A stretch of DNA of 36,337 nt from Planctomycetota bacterium. GTDB lineage: Bacteria > Planctomycetota > Phycisphaerae > Phycisphaerales > SM1A02. Positions 18,898-28,436 of this stretch are shown here, one piece after another. A model generated the notes under the pieces. It saw only the letters and a program-made list of their open reading frames with translations, had not been told where the DNA came from and did not search any database. The stretch is taken from NCBI GenBank assembly GCA_022563315.1, contig JADFNO010000017.1, positions 1 to 36,337 of the forward strand, given 5' to 3'. Both the position numbers and the translations under genes were made by a program. The stretch's first letter is position 1; each line of letters begins with the position of its first letter.

Positions 18898-20037
18898 TCA
18901 GCCTACTTCGCGGCGTTGGAAGAGGATCACGGCCACGCTCAGCGCGGCGAGGATATACAACGGGCCGTAGATCAATGTGAGGCCGACGTAGCTCGGGGGG
19001 ATCACGTGGTCCTGCGTGACCCCGTCAGACAGCCAGAAGACCTGGAAATTGGGAAGGACGGCGTAGGCGGTCCAGTAGGCGGCGTATTCGATCCGCTCGG
19101 CCAGACCATCGGCGAATGAGCTGAGCGGGGCGAGGGCTTGTTCGATCTGCTCGGTCTTCGTCTGCACCTCGCCCGTCGAGACCAGTTCCACGACGCGGGT
19201 CTCACTGATGATCTCCGTTTGGCCCAGGGCCGAGGCGCGCTGCAGCCACATCTCGCGGATTCGATGGAGTTCCCGGCCGAACATCCAATCCGACAGCATC
19301 CCCATCAGAAAGATGCCGAGCGTTGTACAGAGGGTCAGGACCTGTCCGAGGCGTGTCGAGGCGGCGATGGCGATCGCGGTGAGCACGAGGATGGCCATCA
19401 TGATCGACGTCAAGGCCAGCCACAGTTGCCCGTCGAACGACACGGAAATCGGCCGAACGGTGAAGCCGGTGTCAAACATGAGGGAGAAAAGGTAAGCGAG
19501 GCCGGCCAGGGGAGTCACCAAGCAGATCACGGTGCTGGAGAAGACTTTGCCGTAGAAATAATTGCACCACAGCGCCGCGGCGACCCCCAGCCCCCCGGCC
19601 CCCACGCCGAACACGATCACGGGCAGGTGGATCGGCTGGCGGACGGTCTCGAGCACGCCGTGCATCTCCACGAGCAGGAAGACGAAGCTGAGGTAGACCG
19701 TGGCGAGGATCAGTGCCCCGGCCACGCCGAGGAACTTTCCGAGCACGAAGATCGGCCGAGCCACCGGCTTGGAGATGACGGTTAGCGCCGTGAAGTTCTC
19801 AATCTCGCGATTCAGGACGTTGGTGGCGATGAAGGCGGCGAGGAGGGTCCCGCAGAGGAATACCGTGGACAGACCCAGATCGACCATCATCCGCTGGTCG
19901 TCCTCCATCGTGAAACCGGCCATGAGGTTGCAGAAGATCAGGCCGATCGTGCCCACCACCAGCATCACGAGCAAGATCGGCTGCCGGATGCTCTCGAAGA
20001 AGGTGTTGCGGATAATCGCGAGGGTTTGGCCGAACAT
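18898..20037 (-). CDS. ABC-2 type transporter permease
   Basis: A 379-residue membrane protein with about six helices. The N-terminus FGQTLAIIRNTFFESIRQP and a first helix LLVMLVVGTIGLIFCNLM match ABC-2 (NosY/GldF-like) permeases. Residues about 77-100 contain NREIENFTALTVISKPVARP followed by FVLGKFLGV, the family's first cytoplasmic coupling segment. A similar segment (EIRDRQIWHLMTKPLTR, then GKWLGV) occurs in the large permease at 26302, which suggests both serve one transporter. A soluble region (about 245-320) lies before the last helices. The gene faces the SPFH/ABC operon across a 306-base gap, so a shared control region is plausible. No ATPase lies on its own strand. Cargo unknown. Confidence 0.78.
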   Translation of the reverse strand: MFGQTLAIIRNTFFESIRQPILLVMLVVGTIGLIFCNLMAGFTMEDDQRMMVDLGLSTVFLCGTLLAAFIATNVLNREIENFTALTVISKPVARPIFVLGKFLGVAGALILATVYLSFVFLLVEMHGVLETVRQPIHLPVIVFGVGAGGLGVAAALWCNYFYGKVFSSTVICLVTPLAGLAYLFSLMFDTGFTVRPISVSFDGQLWLALTSIMMAILVLTAIAIAASTRLGQVLTLCTTLGIFLMGMLSDWMFGRELHRIREMWLQRASALGQTEIISETRVVELVSTGEVQTKTEQIEQALAPLSSFADGLAERIEYAAYWTAYAVLPNFQVFWLSDGVTQDHVIPPSYVGLTLIYGPLYILAALSVAVILFQRREVG

Positions 20038-20343
20038 GGGTCGAATCGAATGGGTCTGCGCGTCGGCGGAGCCTACCGCCCAGGAGCCGGACTGGCCAGC
20101 CGCGCCCCAAAGGGTAGAGAAGCCGGCCCGGAAATGGAGATTTTTTCAGACGAAGCTGCGAACCGCGGCTGGCCGATCCTACGTACTTCAACCGACTGAG
20201 GTTCGTTGCGAGAGGTCTGCACGAAGCGAGCCTGTCGATACCTGCTATGCTTTCCGACCCGGCTGCGGCGGCCTGGCGGGGGCAGGGAGCGGATCGACAC
20301 TGATCATTTCTCTTCGCGGGCAGACAGACAGGTCGAAGCCAAC
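20038..20343. other. Divergent intergenic region between the ABC permease and SPFH operon
   Basis: These 306 bases separate two divergently transcribed genes, so promoters for both must lie here or nearby. I could not identify a convincing -35/-10 pair, operator or riboswitch. The open frame that begins at 20206 on the plus strand is the upstream extension of the HflK-like gene. A T-run near 20144 is not preceded by a clear stem. Confidence 0.4.
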
Positions 20344-22500
20344 ATGAGAATCGACCACCACGCCTACCGAAAAGCCACCCGGGTCGCCGGGTTCGGGTTC
20401 CTGCTTCAGGCCCTCGCGGCTATCACCATCCTCGTTTTTGCCCTGGGACTGTTTGGGAGCCTGGCTCGGGACGTTGTTCTCGGATTCGCCGCCATCTACC
20501 TCTTCGGCGGGCTGTTTGTGTGGCTGAGCCTCATCGCTGTGTTCTACCAGCACACGCAGGAACGGCTCGAATCGCTGGAGGAGGACGAGCTGGCGGCTGA
20601 ACAGGCTACGACCGGATCACTGTTTGACACCGGCCGGGAGCACGAGAAGGTTGCCGTCCGACGCCTGCGACTGATGCACAAGTGGCTGATGCCGGCCGTC
20701 AGCCTACTCGTGGTGGCGTACCTCAGCCTCGCGGCTTGGGGCATGTGGCGGTATTTGGATCAACTGGACGCCGCTGCCGGTGAGGGTGATTTCCTCCTGA
20801 CCGGCGCGCGGGGGTGGGCCGTCGCCATTTGTCTGGCCTTCGCCGCCGTCTGCTTCGTTGTCTCGCGCTTCGTGGGCGGCATGGCCAAGCAGACCGTGTG
20901 GCAGAATCTCCGCGGCGGGGCCGGGTACATGGTCGGCAACGCGATCGTGCTCATGGCCGTCGCCGTCGGCATCATCTTCCGATACTTCGAGAACGACCAG
21001 GTCATCGGGTTCGTCGCCTACGCCATTCCCCTAGGCATGATCGTCCTGGCCTTCGAGATCGTTCTGAATTTCATTCTGAACCTTTACCGACCGCGGATTA
21101 CCGGCGAGGTGCGCAGGCCGGCTTTCGACTCCAGAATCCTCAGCCTTCTCTCCGCGCCCGACGCACTCATCAAGTCAATCAACGACGCCGTCAATTACCA
21201 GTTCGGCTTCGATATCACCAGCTCGTGGGGCTACCAACTCCTGCTGCGGAGTTTCGCCTGGCTGCTTGCGTTTGGCGTGATGGCGATCGTCCTCCTGGAC
21301 ACCATGGTCGTAGTGGAGCCCCATGAGCAAGCCATCAAGCTGAGTTGGGGGCGGGTCGTTGGTGATGACGTCTACCACTCGGGAATCATGTGGAAATGGC
21401 CTTGGCCGGTACAGTCTGCGGCGATCTACGACGTCAGTCGTATCCGCGAGTTGCCGCTGACCATCCAGCGTATCAACCCTCCGGATGTTGACGATTGGGC
21501 CGCCGCTGCGCCGCGCACCGTGGGGGATATCGAGCCGTTCCTCGTGAGCGCATCCCGTAGTACCGCCATCGCGCCTGATCGGGAGCAAGCCCCGGCGTTG
21601 AGGGACGAAGCCGAAGCGTCACCGGAGCCGACCGAGAAACCGATGGGCGAGCTGTTCTCGCTCGTGGATGCCGAGATCACGCTTCAATACCGCATCAAAC
21701 CTGACGGGTTGCGCGACTATCTGAACTTTACGACAGAGTTCCGCGGTCGCCGTCAGCGACTGACCATGCGCGATCGCGCGTTGAAAGCGCTTGCCCTGCG
21801 CGAGATCACGCAGCATCTGTCGCGATTGTCGATGGAGCAAGTCGTCAGCCGCGGGGATACCAACCTCGCTCGGCAGTTGCACGACAGGATTCAATCGACG
21901 TTCGACAAGCATGAGACCGGCGTGTTGGTGGTGGCGGTCAATCTCCCCATGCTCCGACCGTCGGGCGATGCCGGCAAATACTTTGAAGAGTTCGCCATCG
22001 CCAAACACCAGCGCCGTGAGACGGTTGCGCAAAAGAGAGCCGAAGAGGCGCGAACGTTCATGATCTTGTTGGGTGACTTGGACCGCCGCGAAGAGATCTT
22101 CGCCGAGTTTCACACGTGGGATCAACTCAGGCGTGATCCCGACGTTGATGCGGACACGGTGCTCGAGCAACGAATCGTCGTCGAGCGACTGCTCGCGGCG
22201 GCGGGCGGCGATCTGTCGCAGCAGATCGATCGGGCCGAAGCGGCCCGCTGGGTCACGCTCATGGAAGCGCGAGCCAAGGCCTTCAAGCATCAGGGCAAGC
22301 TCGCCTCCTATCGGGTCGCGCCCGAACTGTTCATGCAGCGTGAAATCATGATCGTTCTGAGCCAGGCGCTTGCCAATCGCCGGAAATACTTTGTCATCGG
22401 CGTCGACCCGGAGCGGATCAAGATCGATATCGACATGCAGGATATGCCCTCGCTGTTTACTACGACCCGCCTGGGCGCCGATGAAGGAAAGTCCAACTAA
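20344..22500 (+). CDS. HflK-like SPFH protein with seven membrane helices
   Basis: A 718-residue membrane protein. About seven hydrophobic helices lie at 16-40, 44-68, 113-135, 157-177, 195-213, 220-246 and 298-324. The SPFH domain begins at DTMVVVEPHEQAIKLSWGRV (319-338). A Pro/Glu-rich insert (about 380-438) breaks it before LVDAEITLQYRIKP (440-453), the strand typical of HflK. A long helical region follows with charged repeats (AKHQRRETVAQKRAEEAR), then a further 150 residues. Standard HflK has one helix and about 400 residues, so this form is much enlarged. ATG 20344 is chosen, since residues from the 20206 start are arginine-rich. The stop overlaps the next start as TAATG. HflK/HflC normally enclose the FtsH protease, absent here. 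Confidence 0.8.
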   Translation: MRIDHHAYRKATRVAGFGFLLQALAAITILVFALGLFGSLARDVVLGFAAIYLFGGLFVWLSLIAVFYQHTQERLESLEEDELAAEQATTGSLFDTGREHEKVAVRRLRLMHKWLMPAVSLLVVAYLSLAAWGMWRYLDQLDAAAGEGDFLLTGARGWAVAICLAFAAVCFVVSRFVGGMAKQTVWQNLRGGAGYMVGNAIVLMAVAVGIIFRYFENDQVIGFVAYAIPLGMIVLAFEIVLNFILNLYRPRITGEVRRPAFDSRILSLLSAPDALIKSINDAVNYQFGFDITSSWGYQLLLRSFAWLLAFGVMAIVLLDTMVVVEPHEQAIKLSWGRVVGDDVYHSGIMWKWPWPVQSAAIYDVSRIRELPLTIQRINPPDVDDWAAAAPRTVGDIEPFLVSASRSTAIAPDREQAPALRDEAEASPEPTEKPMGELFSLVDAEITLQYRIKPDGLRDYLNFTTEFRGRRQRLTMRDRALKALALREITQHLSRLSMEQVVSRGDTNLARQLHDRIQSTFDKHETGVLVVAVNLPMLRPSGDAGKYFEEFAIAKHQRRETVAQKRAEEARTFMILLGDLDRREEIFAEFHTWDQLRRDPDVDADTVLEQRIVVERLLAAAGGDLSQQIDRAEAARWVTLMEARAKAFKHQGKLASYRVAPELFMQREIMIVLSQALANRRKYFVIGVDPERIKIDIDMQDMPSLFTTTRLGADEGKSN

Positions 22501-23510
22501 TGAAAAAGACAATGGCCGTTCTTATCGGTGCGGGCTTGCTGGTGCTATTGGTGTTGTTTAGCTCCACCTACACCGTGCGCTACCACGAGCTGGCGATCAA
22601 GACGAGGTTCGGAAAAATTCACGACGACTCCGTACAGACGGAGGCGGGGCTGCACTTTCAGTTGCCTCTGTTTGCCGAGCACGTCCAGAAGTACGACACG
22701 CGGCTGCAATTGCTGGAGTCGCCGCTGCGCACCGTGGCCACGGCCGACGATCAGCAGGTCATGGTTCGAGCGTACCTGCTGTGGAAGGTGGACGCCGACA
22801 GGGCGATCGAGTTCTACGAGAGCTTCAGCTCCATCGCCAACGCGAACGATTTTCTCAAGGACCGCCTCAACACCGCGCTGGAGCAGAGAATCAAGACCTA
22901 CGCCTTCAACGCGCTGGTGGGCGAGCAGAGCCGACTCCCCGACGCCGAGGCTGCAGTGCTCGCTGATCTCGCCTCCCTCACGGCGCTCGGCGTCGATCCG
23001 GTCTCCGTCGGGATCAGCCAGGTCGTGCTGCCGGCAAAGACGACCACCGCCGTTCTGAATCGCATGAAGGTGAGCCGGGATGCCCTCGCCCTCGTCGAAC
23101 GAGAGAAGGGTATGGCCGAGGCGGCTGGCATTGAGTCCGAGGCGAATACCATCGTGGACAAGCTCCTGGCCTTTGCCAACCAACGCGCTGAAGAAATCCG
23201 GGCCGCCGCGGACGAGACCGCAGCCGAGTATCTCGCCGAGATGCGCGAAGATGTCCAGCTCGCCGTCTTCCTTCTTTGGCTCGATACGCTTGAAGCTTCG
23301 CTGCAAGAGAATACGACGCTTTTCTTCACGGATGAGTTTGCGCCGTGGCACATGCTCAACTCGATCAATCTCGGCGACGCCGGCCCAATCCCTCAGCCGA
23401 AACAGACCTACACCGGACCGGTGGCGACTGATCGGCCACACGGCGACCAACCCACCGCAGAGGCTCAGACCGAGCAGACGCCGCACGCCGCTGAAGGGGA
23501 GGGTTCCTAA
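22500..23510 (+). CDS. HflC-like SPFH protein
   Basis: A 336-residue protein with one N-terminal membrane helix (about 4-20, MAVLIGAGLLVLLVLFS) and an SPFH domain. YTVRYHELAIKTRFGKI, GLHFQLPLFAEHVQKYDTRLQ and the segment TADDQQVMVRAYLLWKV follow the HflC pattern closely. A helical, Glu/Ala-rich region (about 195-245, including EREKGMAEAAGIESEANTI) would form the coiled-coil wall of an SPFH cage. The C-terminal 50 residues are Pro/Thr/Gln-rich and probably disordered. The ATG overlaps the previous TAA, and the next gene begins four bases after its stop, so expression is tightly coupled. Such proteins form large membrane ring assemblies; the partner here is unlikely to be FtsH because none is encoded nearby. 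Confidence 0.85.
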   Translation: MKKTMAVLIGAGLLVLLVLFSSTYTVRYHELAIKTRFGKIHDDSVQTEAGLHFQLPLFAEHVQKYDTRLQLLESPLRTVATADDQQVMVRAYLLWKVDADRAIEFYESFSSIANANDFLKDRLNTALEQRIKTYAFNALVGEQSRLPDAEAAVLADLASLTALGVDPVSVGISQVVLPAKTTTAVLNRMKVSRDALALVEREKGMAEAAGIESEANTIVDKLLAFANQRAEEIRAAADETAAEYLAEMREDVQLAVFLLWLDTLEASLQENTTLFFTDEFAPWHMLNSINLGDAGPIPQPKQTYTGPVATDRPHGDQPTAEAQTEQTPHAAEGEGS

Positions 23511-23513
23511 ACG

Positions 23514-25043
23514 ATGGCCGACACTTCCGATCAAAACTTTGAGCCCCTAGAGCCCGATTCGTTTGAGGATCGCGACCCGCTCCTTGACCAAGAGGAGCCA
23601 ACGGAGGAGTCGCTGCCTCGACGGGCCGCCTCCGCCCAGTTTGTCGTCGATGCGCAGGTGGGCTCGGCGGCGGCGATGCGCGAAGCCATGGACCCGGCCA
23701 ATCAATCGTTGGCCGACGCACTGCGTCTGTCCTTCCGGGTCCTCCTGTTGGTCATACTCGTGCTTCTGGTTCTCTTCCCCATGTCCGCCTTCCAGATCGT
23801 CAAGGAGGGCCACAGCGGTGTGATGCTCCGGTGGGGCCGGGTCGTCCCCGTCGGTGATTCGGATGAACTGGACCCCGGTCCGCACTGGGCGATCTGGCCG
23901 TATCCCGCGGGCGAGTTCGTGATCTTCGACATTGAGGATCGCGACGTGGATATGCGGCGCAAATTCGTCGACGCGGCGGGCGGTGAGACCATGGTGGAGC
24001 CATTCTGGCCCGAGATCCCGCCGAACATGAGTCGTCAGGAGTTCATCGACTCAGCGCAGACGCGCACGGCATTTCGTCCGGGATTCGACGGATCGGTGCT
24101 GACTCGAGACGGTGACCTCGCGCATCTGAGAATCACGGCCGAGTACGACATCGATAATCCCAAGCGGTTTGTCAAGACGCTCAGCCTCGACGATGCGCAG
24201 CGCGTTGTCGCCCTGGTCGTGCAACGGGCGGTCGTCCACGTCATGGCCGGCGCCAGCCTAGAGGACTTGATCGACTATCCCGAGGACATCCGGGAGCGTG
24301 TGCAGCGGCACGCCCAGGCGGCGCTCGATCTGATCGACTGCGGCATCGCCGTGGAAAAGATCACCCTGCCCGAGATCAGCCCACCGATGGCGATGGCGCG
24401 AATCTTCGGCAATCTTCAGAGCGCCCGAGAGGAAGCCAAGGAGATGGTGGAGAAGACTCGCAGCGAGATGGAGAATGCACTGGTCGCGGCCGGGGGACCG
24501 AACTATCGCGATCTTGTGCGACTCATCGATCGTTACGAGGAAGCCGAGCAGCGCGCCGATAGCGAGGGGGCTGAGGAGTTGCTCAGCCAGATCAACACGT
24601 TCTTGGAGAGCGACCGCGTCGAGGGTGATGTAAAAAAGGTTATCGAACGCGCCGGCGCTCATGAGTCTTACATCGATTCGACGCTGGGCAGCGAGGTAAG
24701 GCGCTTCAAGAGTGTGCTGCTGGAGTATCGTGACAATCCCGTCTTGGCCGTCAGCCGGCGCTTGATGCAAGCGCGCAAGACAATCCTCGGCCGGGACGAT
24801 GTTGAAGTCATGCACATGCCGAACGGAATCGGCTCGATCCTACTGAGGATCAAGAGTCTGGAGAAGATCGCCCAGATCCGCCAGGACGCCGAGCTGGATC
24901 GCAGGGAGCGTGAATCCAACCGGGATGCGGCCGGTCGTCGTAGGCCGTTCTTCAATCGGCCGCAGGATTACGAGATCGACAAGGCGAGGCCGCTGCTGAA
25001 GGTCAAGGACGGCAAAGTTGTCCCGGCCGGTTCCGGCCGGTAG
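23514..25043 (+). CDS. HflK-like SPFH protein with acidic N-terminus
   Basis: A 509-residue third SPFH protein. Residues 1-70 are acidic and probably cytoplasmic, then one membrane helix (about 73-93) leads directly to FQIVKEGHSGVMLRWGRVVP. After an insert with PFWPEIPPNMSRQEF, residues 194-212 (SVLTRDGDLAHLRITAEYD) give the characteristic HflK strand. EKITLPEISPP and QSAREEAKEMVEKTRSEME follow. The C-terminal 200 residues are predicted helical and charged, longer than in HflK. The arrangement HflK-like, HflC-like, HflK-like on one transcript suggests a mixed ring of three subunits. The start is four bases after the previous stop. Function inferred only from family: a membrane scaffold, possibly around the ABC transporter encoded next. 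Confidence 0.82.
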   Translation: MADTSDQNFEPLEPDSFEDRDPLLDQEEPTEESLPRRAASAQFVVDAQVGSAAAMREAMDPANQSLADALRLSFRVLLLVILVLLVLFPMSAFQIVKEGHSGVMLRWGRVVPVGDSDELDPGPHWAIWPYPAGEFVIFDIEDRDVDMRRKFVDAAGGETMVEPFWPEIPPNMSRQEFIDSAQTRTAFRPGFDGSVLTRDGDLAHLRITAEYDIDNPKRFVKTLSLDDAQRVVALVVQRAVVHVMAGASLEDLIDYPEDIRERVQRHAQAALDLIDCGIAVEKITLPEISPPMAMARIFGNLQSAREEAKEMVEKTRSEMENALVAAGGPNYRDLVRLIDRYEEAEQRADSEGAEELLSQINTFLESDRVEGDVKKVIERAGAHESYIDSTLGSEVRRFKSVLLEYRDNPVLAVSRRLMQARKTILGRDDVEVMHMPNGIGSILLRIKSLEKIAQIRQDAELDRRERESNRDAAGRRRPFFNRPQDYEIDKARPLLKVKDGKVVPAGSGR

Positions 25044-25063
25044 CGGCGACGACGGATGCACAC

Positions 25064-26287
25064 ATGATGATCGTCTCAGAGAACTCCTACAATGTGGTCG
25101 AGGCCGTCGGGCTTACCAAGGTCTTCAAGGACTTCTGGATGCGCACCAAGGCTCGCGCTGTCGACAACGTCACCTTTGAGATCCGAGCCCATGAGATATT
25201 CGGACTGCTCGGACCCAACGGCTCCGGCAAGAGCACGATCATCAAGATCATCCTCGGCTTGTTGCACAAGACACGTGGTCGGATCAGCGTCTTCGGCCGG
25301 TCCCCGTCCGAAGTCAATATCAAGAGGCGAATCGGATTTCTCCCCGAGGAGTCCTACTTGTACCGCTTCCTGAATCCGCAGGAGACGTTGGACTATTACG
25401 GCAAGCTGTTCGGATTGGATCGTCGAACCCGTCACCGGCGCATCGGCGAGTTGCTGGATATGCTGGGCCTGACCCATGTCGCCCATCGACCGATCGGAGA
25501 GTTCTCCAAGGGCATGACGCGGCGCATCGGGATCGCCCAGGCCCTCATCAACGACCCGGACTTCCTGATCCTCGACGAGCCCACCTCCGGGCTCGATCCT
25601 ATCGGCACCCGCCAGGTCAAGGACCTGATTATCGAGATGGGCAAGCGCGGCAAGACCGTGCTGCTCAGCTCTCACTTGTTGGCCGATGTCGAGGACGTCT
25701 GTGACCGCATGGTCATGTTGTACGGCGGCAAGATCCGGGCGCAGGGGACGGTGGACGAGTTGTTGTCCGACACCGAGCACACCGTCATTTACACGTCGCG
25801 CCTCGCCCCCGAGACCATCTCCAAGGTTGAAAAGGTGCTCGAGGAGGCTGAGGGAAAGTGCATCGACAAGGTCGAGGTCCCGCGCCAGCGACTGGAGCAC
25901 TTCTTCATGGAGCTGGTGGAACAGGCGCGGAAGGAGGACGTGTCGACGTCCGGCGTCATTCACGGCGGCGAAACGGCAAACTTCCTTCGAGCCGAGGACG
26001 CCCGGGGCGACGAGCTCATCGAAACCCTCCTCAACGAACAGGAACAGGTTGCCCCAGCCCGCGAGGTGGCCGAAGCCTCGGCGGCCGCGTCGCCGGTGCA
26101 AGAGCAGCGCGACGAGGTGCTCGCCGACCTCCTCCAGGAGGAGCCGGCGCCGGCCGCGATCTCCCGGACGGAACCGGCCGCCGCCCCCGAGGCGCCCAAG
26201 GACGTCGATGATTCCGTCATCGAATCGCTGCTCGGTGACGCGCAAGGCGAGTCAACCGCCGAACCTACCCGCGAGGAAGAAACGTAG
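25064..26287 (+). CDS. ABC transporter ATP-binding protein with long acidic tail
   Basis: A 407-residue ATPase. Residues 11-240 are a complete nucleotide-binding domain: Walker A GPNGSGKST (50-58), Q-loop region GFLPEES (91-97, without the Gln), signature FSKGM (148-152, in place of LSGGQ), Walker B FLILDEP (167-173), D-loop SGLD and switch His204. FSKGM signatures are common in ABC-2 exporters of the GldA/NatA type. Residues from about 290 on form an Ala/Glu/Pro-rich tail of over 100 residues, low complexity and probably disordered; ABC-2 ATPases are usually about 300 residues. Two Met codons sit at the start; either could be used. It lies 20 bases after the third SPFH gene and 14 before its permease, so the three belong to one operon. 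Confidence 0.88.
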   Translation: MMIVSENSYNVVEAVGLTKVFKDFWMRTKARAVDNVTFEIRAHEIFGLLGPNGSGKSTIIKIILGLLHKTRGRISVFGRSPSEVNIKRRIGFLPEESYLYRFLNPQETLDYYGKLFGLDRRTRHRRIGELLDMLGLTHVAHRPIGEFSKGMTRRIGIAQALINDPDFLILDEPTSGLDPIGTRQVKDLIIEMGKRGKTVLLSSHLLADVEDVCDRMVMLYGGKIRAQGTVDELLSDTEHTVIYTSRLAPETISKVEKVLEEAEGKCIDKVEVPRQRLEHFFMELVEQARKEDVSTSGVIHGGETANFLRAEDARGDELIETLLNEQEQVAPAREVAEASAAASPVQEQRDEVLADLLQEEPAPAAISRTEPAAAPEAPKDVDDSVIESLLGDAQGESTAEPTREEET

Positions 26288-26301
26288 AAAACGGCGGACG
26301 A

Positions 26302-28401
26302 ATGCTCGCGCTGGTCAATCTCTATCGTCGACTCGATCTCATTCAGCGGAAGCTGGTTTTTCGCGTGGCTGCCAGTGTGCTCCTCTTCGCGCTGTGCGGC
26401 GGCGTCTTTGGGGTACTGCTGGCCAAGAGCTATGACCTGCACGGTCAGCGACTGGTCATCGCCCAGGCCCTCCAAGGACAGAACTACAACGACGGCGACC
26501 TGTACGCCGTCTCCCTCCGCCACACCGGGACGGTAACCATCGCCGGCAGGACTTACGGCAGCGATGAGCTGCTTGATCAAATCGATCGTGCCTTCGACGC
26601 CGAGGGCGAGATTTTGAATCCGCTCGGCCTGGCCCGACAGTTCGTCGCCGACCAGGAACCTGCGTGGGCGCCGCGATTCCTGCTGGAGCAGCCGGGCACG
26701 ACGTGGATGCTCGCGCTCGTGGCCACGGCCTGGCTTCTGCTGATCGTTTGGATCCAGATCACCTTGCCCTTCATCCTCACCGTCCTGGGCACGGGCCTGC
26801 CGGTGGGAGTGTGCTGGCGGCTTGGGGAGGAGCAAGCGATGCTCGCCTTCGCGGGCATGGGACTTTTGACCTTCACCTTCGTCCTGCTCACGCGGGGCGT
26901 GTTGATTCTCTTTTCGCGCCCCTACCAGGTGTTGGCGGTCGCCCAGACCGTGGTCAAGGAGGCGACGCGAAGCCGGGTTTCCCTGGTCTTTGTGATTCTG
27001 CTTCTGGTGTTGCTGCCGCTGTTGCCGATTTTCCTCGATCCCGACACGCCGCTGCGCTTCCGGGTGCAGACGTTCATCAGCCGCAGTCTTACGCTCACCT
27101 ATGTGTTGGCGGCCTGTTTGACGCTGTTCCTGTCGTGCGCGACCGTCGCGTTTGAGATCCGCGATCGCCAGATTTGGCATCTCATGACCAAGCCACTTAC
27201 GCGGTTGAACTACCTCGTGGGCAAATGGCTGGGGGTGATGAGCGTGAATCTGATCGTGCTGGTCGTCGCCGGCGTCTCCATCTTCACCTATATCCAGTAT
27301 CTCCGCGAGTTGCCGGTCGCCGCCGGCGTTTCCGGCATCGACGACCGGATCGCGGTTGACCATGAGGTGCTGACCGCCCGGACGGGGATAAGACCGAACT
27401 ACGCGCAACTGACCCCGGCCGAGCTTCGAGGGCGTGTCGAGCAGATGATCCAACGCGATCCCGACCTCGCCAATCTGGACGACGTTCCGCGATCGGTGAA
27501 GAACCAAATGGCGAAGGCGCTTCAGCTCAACTATCAGACCTCGCAGCGGTCGATTCCGCCGGTCGATCTCCAGACGCCCGGCTCGAACCAGCGCACCTAC
27601 GTCTTTTCCGGGTTGAAGCAGGCCCAAGACCTGCAAACGGCGCTGACACTGCGCTACCGGTTCCACATCCTGCGCGACGATGAGCACGAGCGATTCTCAG
27701 CCGCGTTCGTCTTCAACGGCCGCCAGGAAACGGCGATGTTGGTGCAATATACACCGACCGTCGCCCATGTCTTGACGATTCCGATCATCTGGCAAGACGG
27801 GACATCGCTGATCAATCCGGACGGCACGCTGCATCTCACGGTCGTCAACCTCCCCCAACCCGCCGGAGCGGATGAGAGAGGTCGGGGCTCGCTCAACTTT
27901 GACGAAGAGGACTTTGAGCTGCTCTACAAGGTGACCACGTTCGAGGCCAACTTCGTTCGCGCCATGGTGATGACGTGGACGAAACTGGCGTTCCTGTGCA
28001 TGCTCGCGCTGGCCTGCGCGACGCTGCTGAACTTTCCCGTGGCGTGTCTCATGGCGTTTACAATTTTCCTCGCCGGGACGCTCGGGCCGTTCCTTGCCTT
28101 GTCGTTGCAAGACTACTACCCGCCTCTCGTTAGTCAGATGGACTTCACGGACGTGGGCATGGTCATTCAGTGGGCCTTCAAATCGGTGATTCGAGGCATC
28201 GCCCAAGCCGTGGTCTTCCTGCTTCAACGCTTCGGCGAGTATCGTCCGACGCAGGATCTCGTCGAGGGGCGGGTGATTCCTTGGCGAAACGTCGCCGGCG
28301 GAATCTTCTGGCTGGGATTGGTTTGGTCCGGCTTCTCGTTGCTGATTGGGTATCTCGTTCTCCGCAACCGCCAACTGGCTATCTACAGCGGTCATGGTTA
28401 A
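26302..28401 (+). CDS. Large ABC-2 type permease with periplasmic insertions
   Basis: A 699-residue membrane protein, about twice the length of a usual ABC-2 permease. A first helix (about 20-42) is followed by a soluble region to about 130, then a cluster of hydrophobic helices with WIQITLPFILTVLGTGLPVG and LTFTFVLLTRGVLILF. The core ABC-2 segment, EIRDRQIWHLMTKPLTRLNY with GKWLGV, is at about 287-313. A second soluble region of over 200 residues sits between that core and the final helices (about 555-640), so roughly half the protein may face the envelope. ATG 26302 has no strong ribosome binding site but is 14 bases after the ATPase stop. Likely partner of the ATPase upstream; cargo unknown. 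Confidence 0.78.
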   Translation: MLALVNLYRRLDLIQRKLVFRVAASVLLFALCGGVFGVLLAKSYDLHGQRLVIAQALQGQNYNDGDLYAVSLRHTGTVTIAGRTYGSDELLDQIDRAFDAEGEILNPLGLARQFVADQEPAWAPRFLLEQPGTTWMLALVATAWLLLIVWIQITLPFILTVLGTGLPVGVCWRLGEEQAMLAFAGMGLLTFTFVLLTRGVLILFSRPYQVLAVAQTVVKEATRSRVSLVFVILLLVLLPLLPIFLDPDTPLRFRVQTFISRSLTLTYVLAACLTLFLSCATVAFEIRDRQIWHLMTKPLTRLNYLVGKWLGVMSVNLIVLVVAGVSIFTYIQYLRELPVAAGVSGIDDRIAVDHEVLTARTGIRPNYAQLTPAELRGRVEQMIQRDPDLANLDDVPRSVKNQMAKALQLNYQTSQRSIPPVDLQTPGSNQRTYVFSGLKQAQDLQTALTLRYRFHILRDDEHERFSAAFVFNGRQETAMLVQYTPTVAHVLTIPIIWQDGTSLINPDGTLHLTVVNLPQPAGADERGRGSLNFDEEDFELLYKVTTFEANFVRAMVMTWTKLAFLCMLALACATLLNFPVACLMAFTIFLAGTLGPFLALSLQDYYPPLVSQMDFTDVGMVIQWAFKSVIRGIAQAVVFLLQRFGEYRPTQDLVEGRVIPWRNVAGGIFWLGLVWSGFSLLIGYLVLRNRQLAIYSGHG

Positions 28402-28436
28402 GTGTTGAACCGCCTTTTCATGCGGGAGATTGACAC

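Noticed and set aside
25960-27687. Long minus-strand open frame of 575 codons
   Set aside because: It lies antisense to the ABC ATPase tail and the large permease. Its translation is rich in Arg/Gln/His with no motif, as expected from high-GC antisense.
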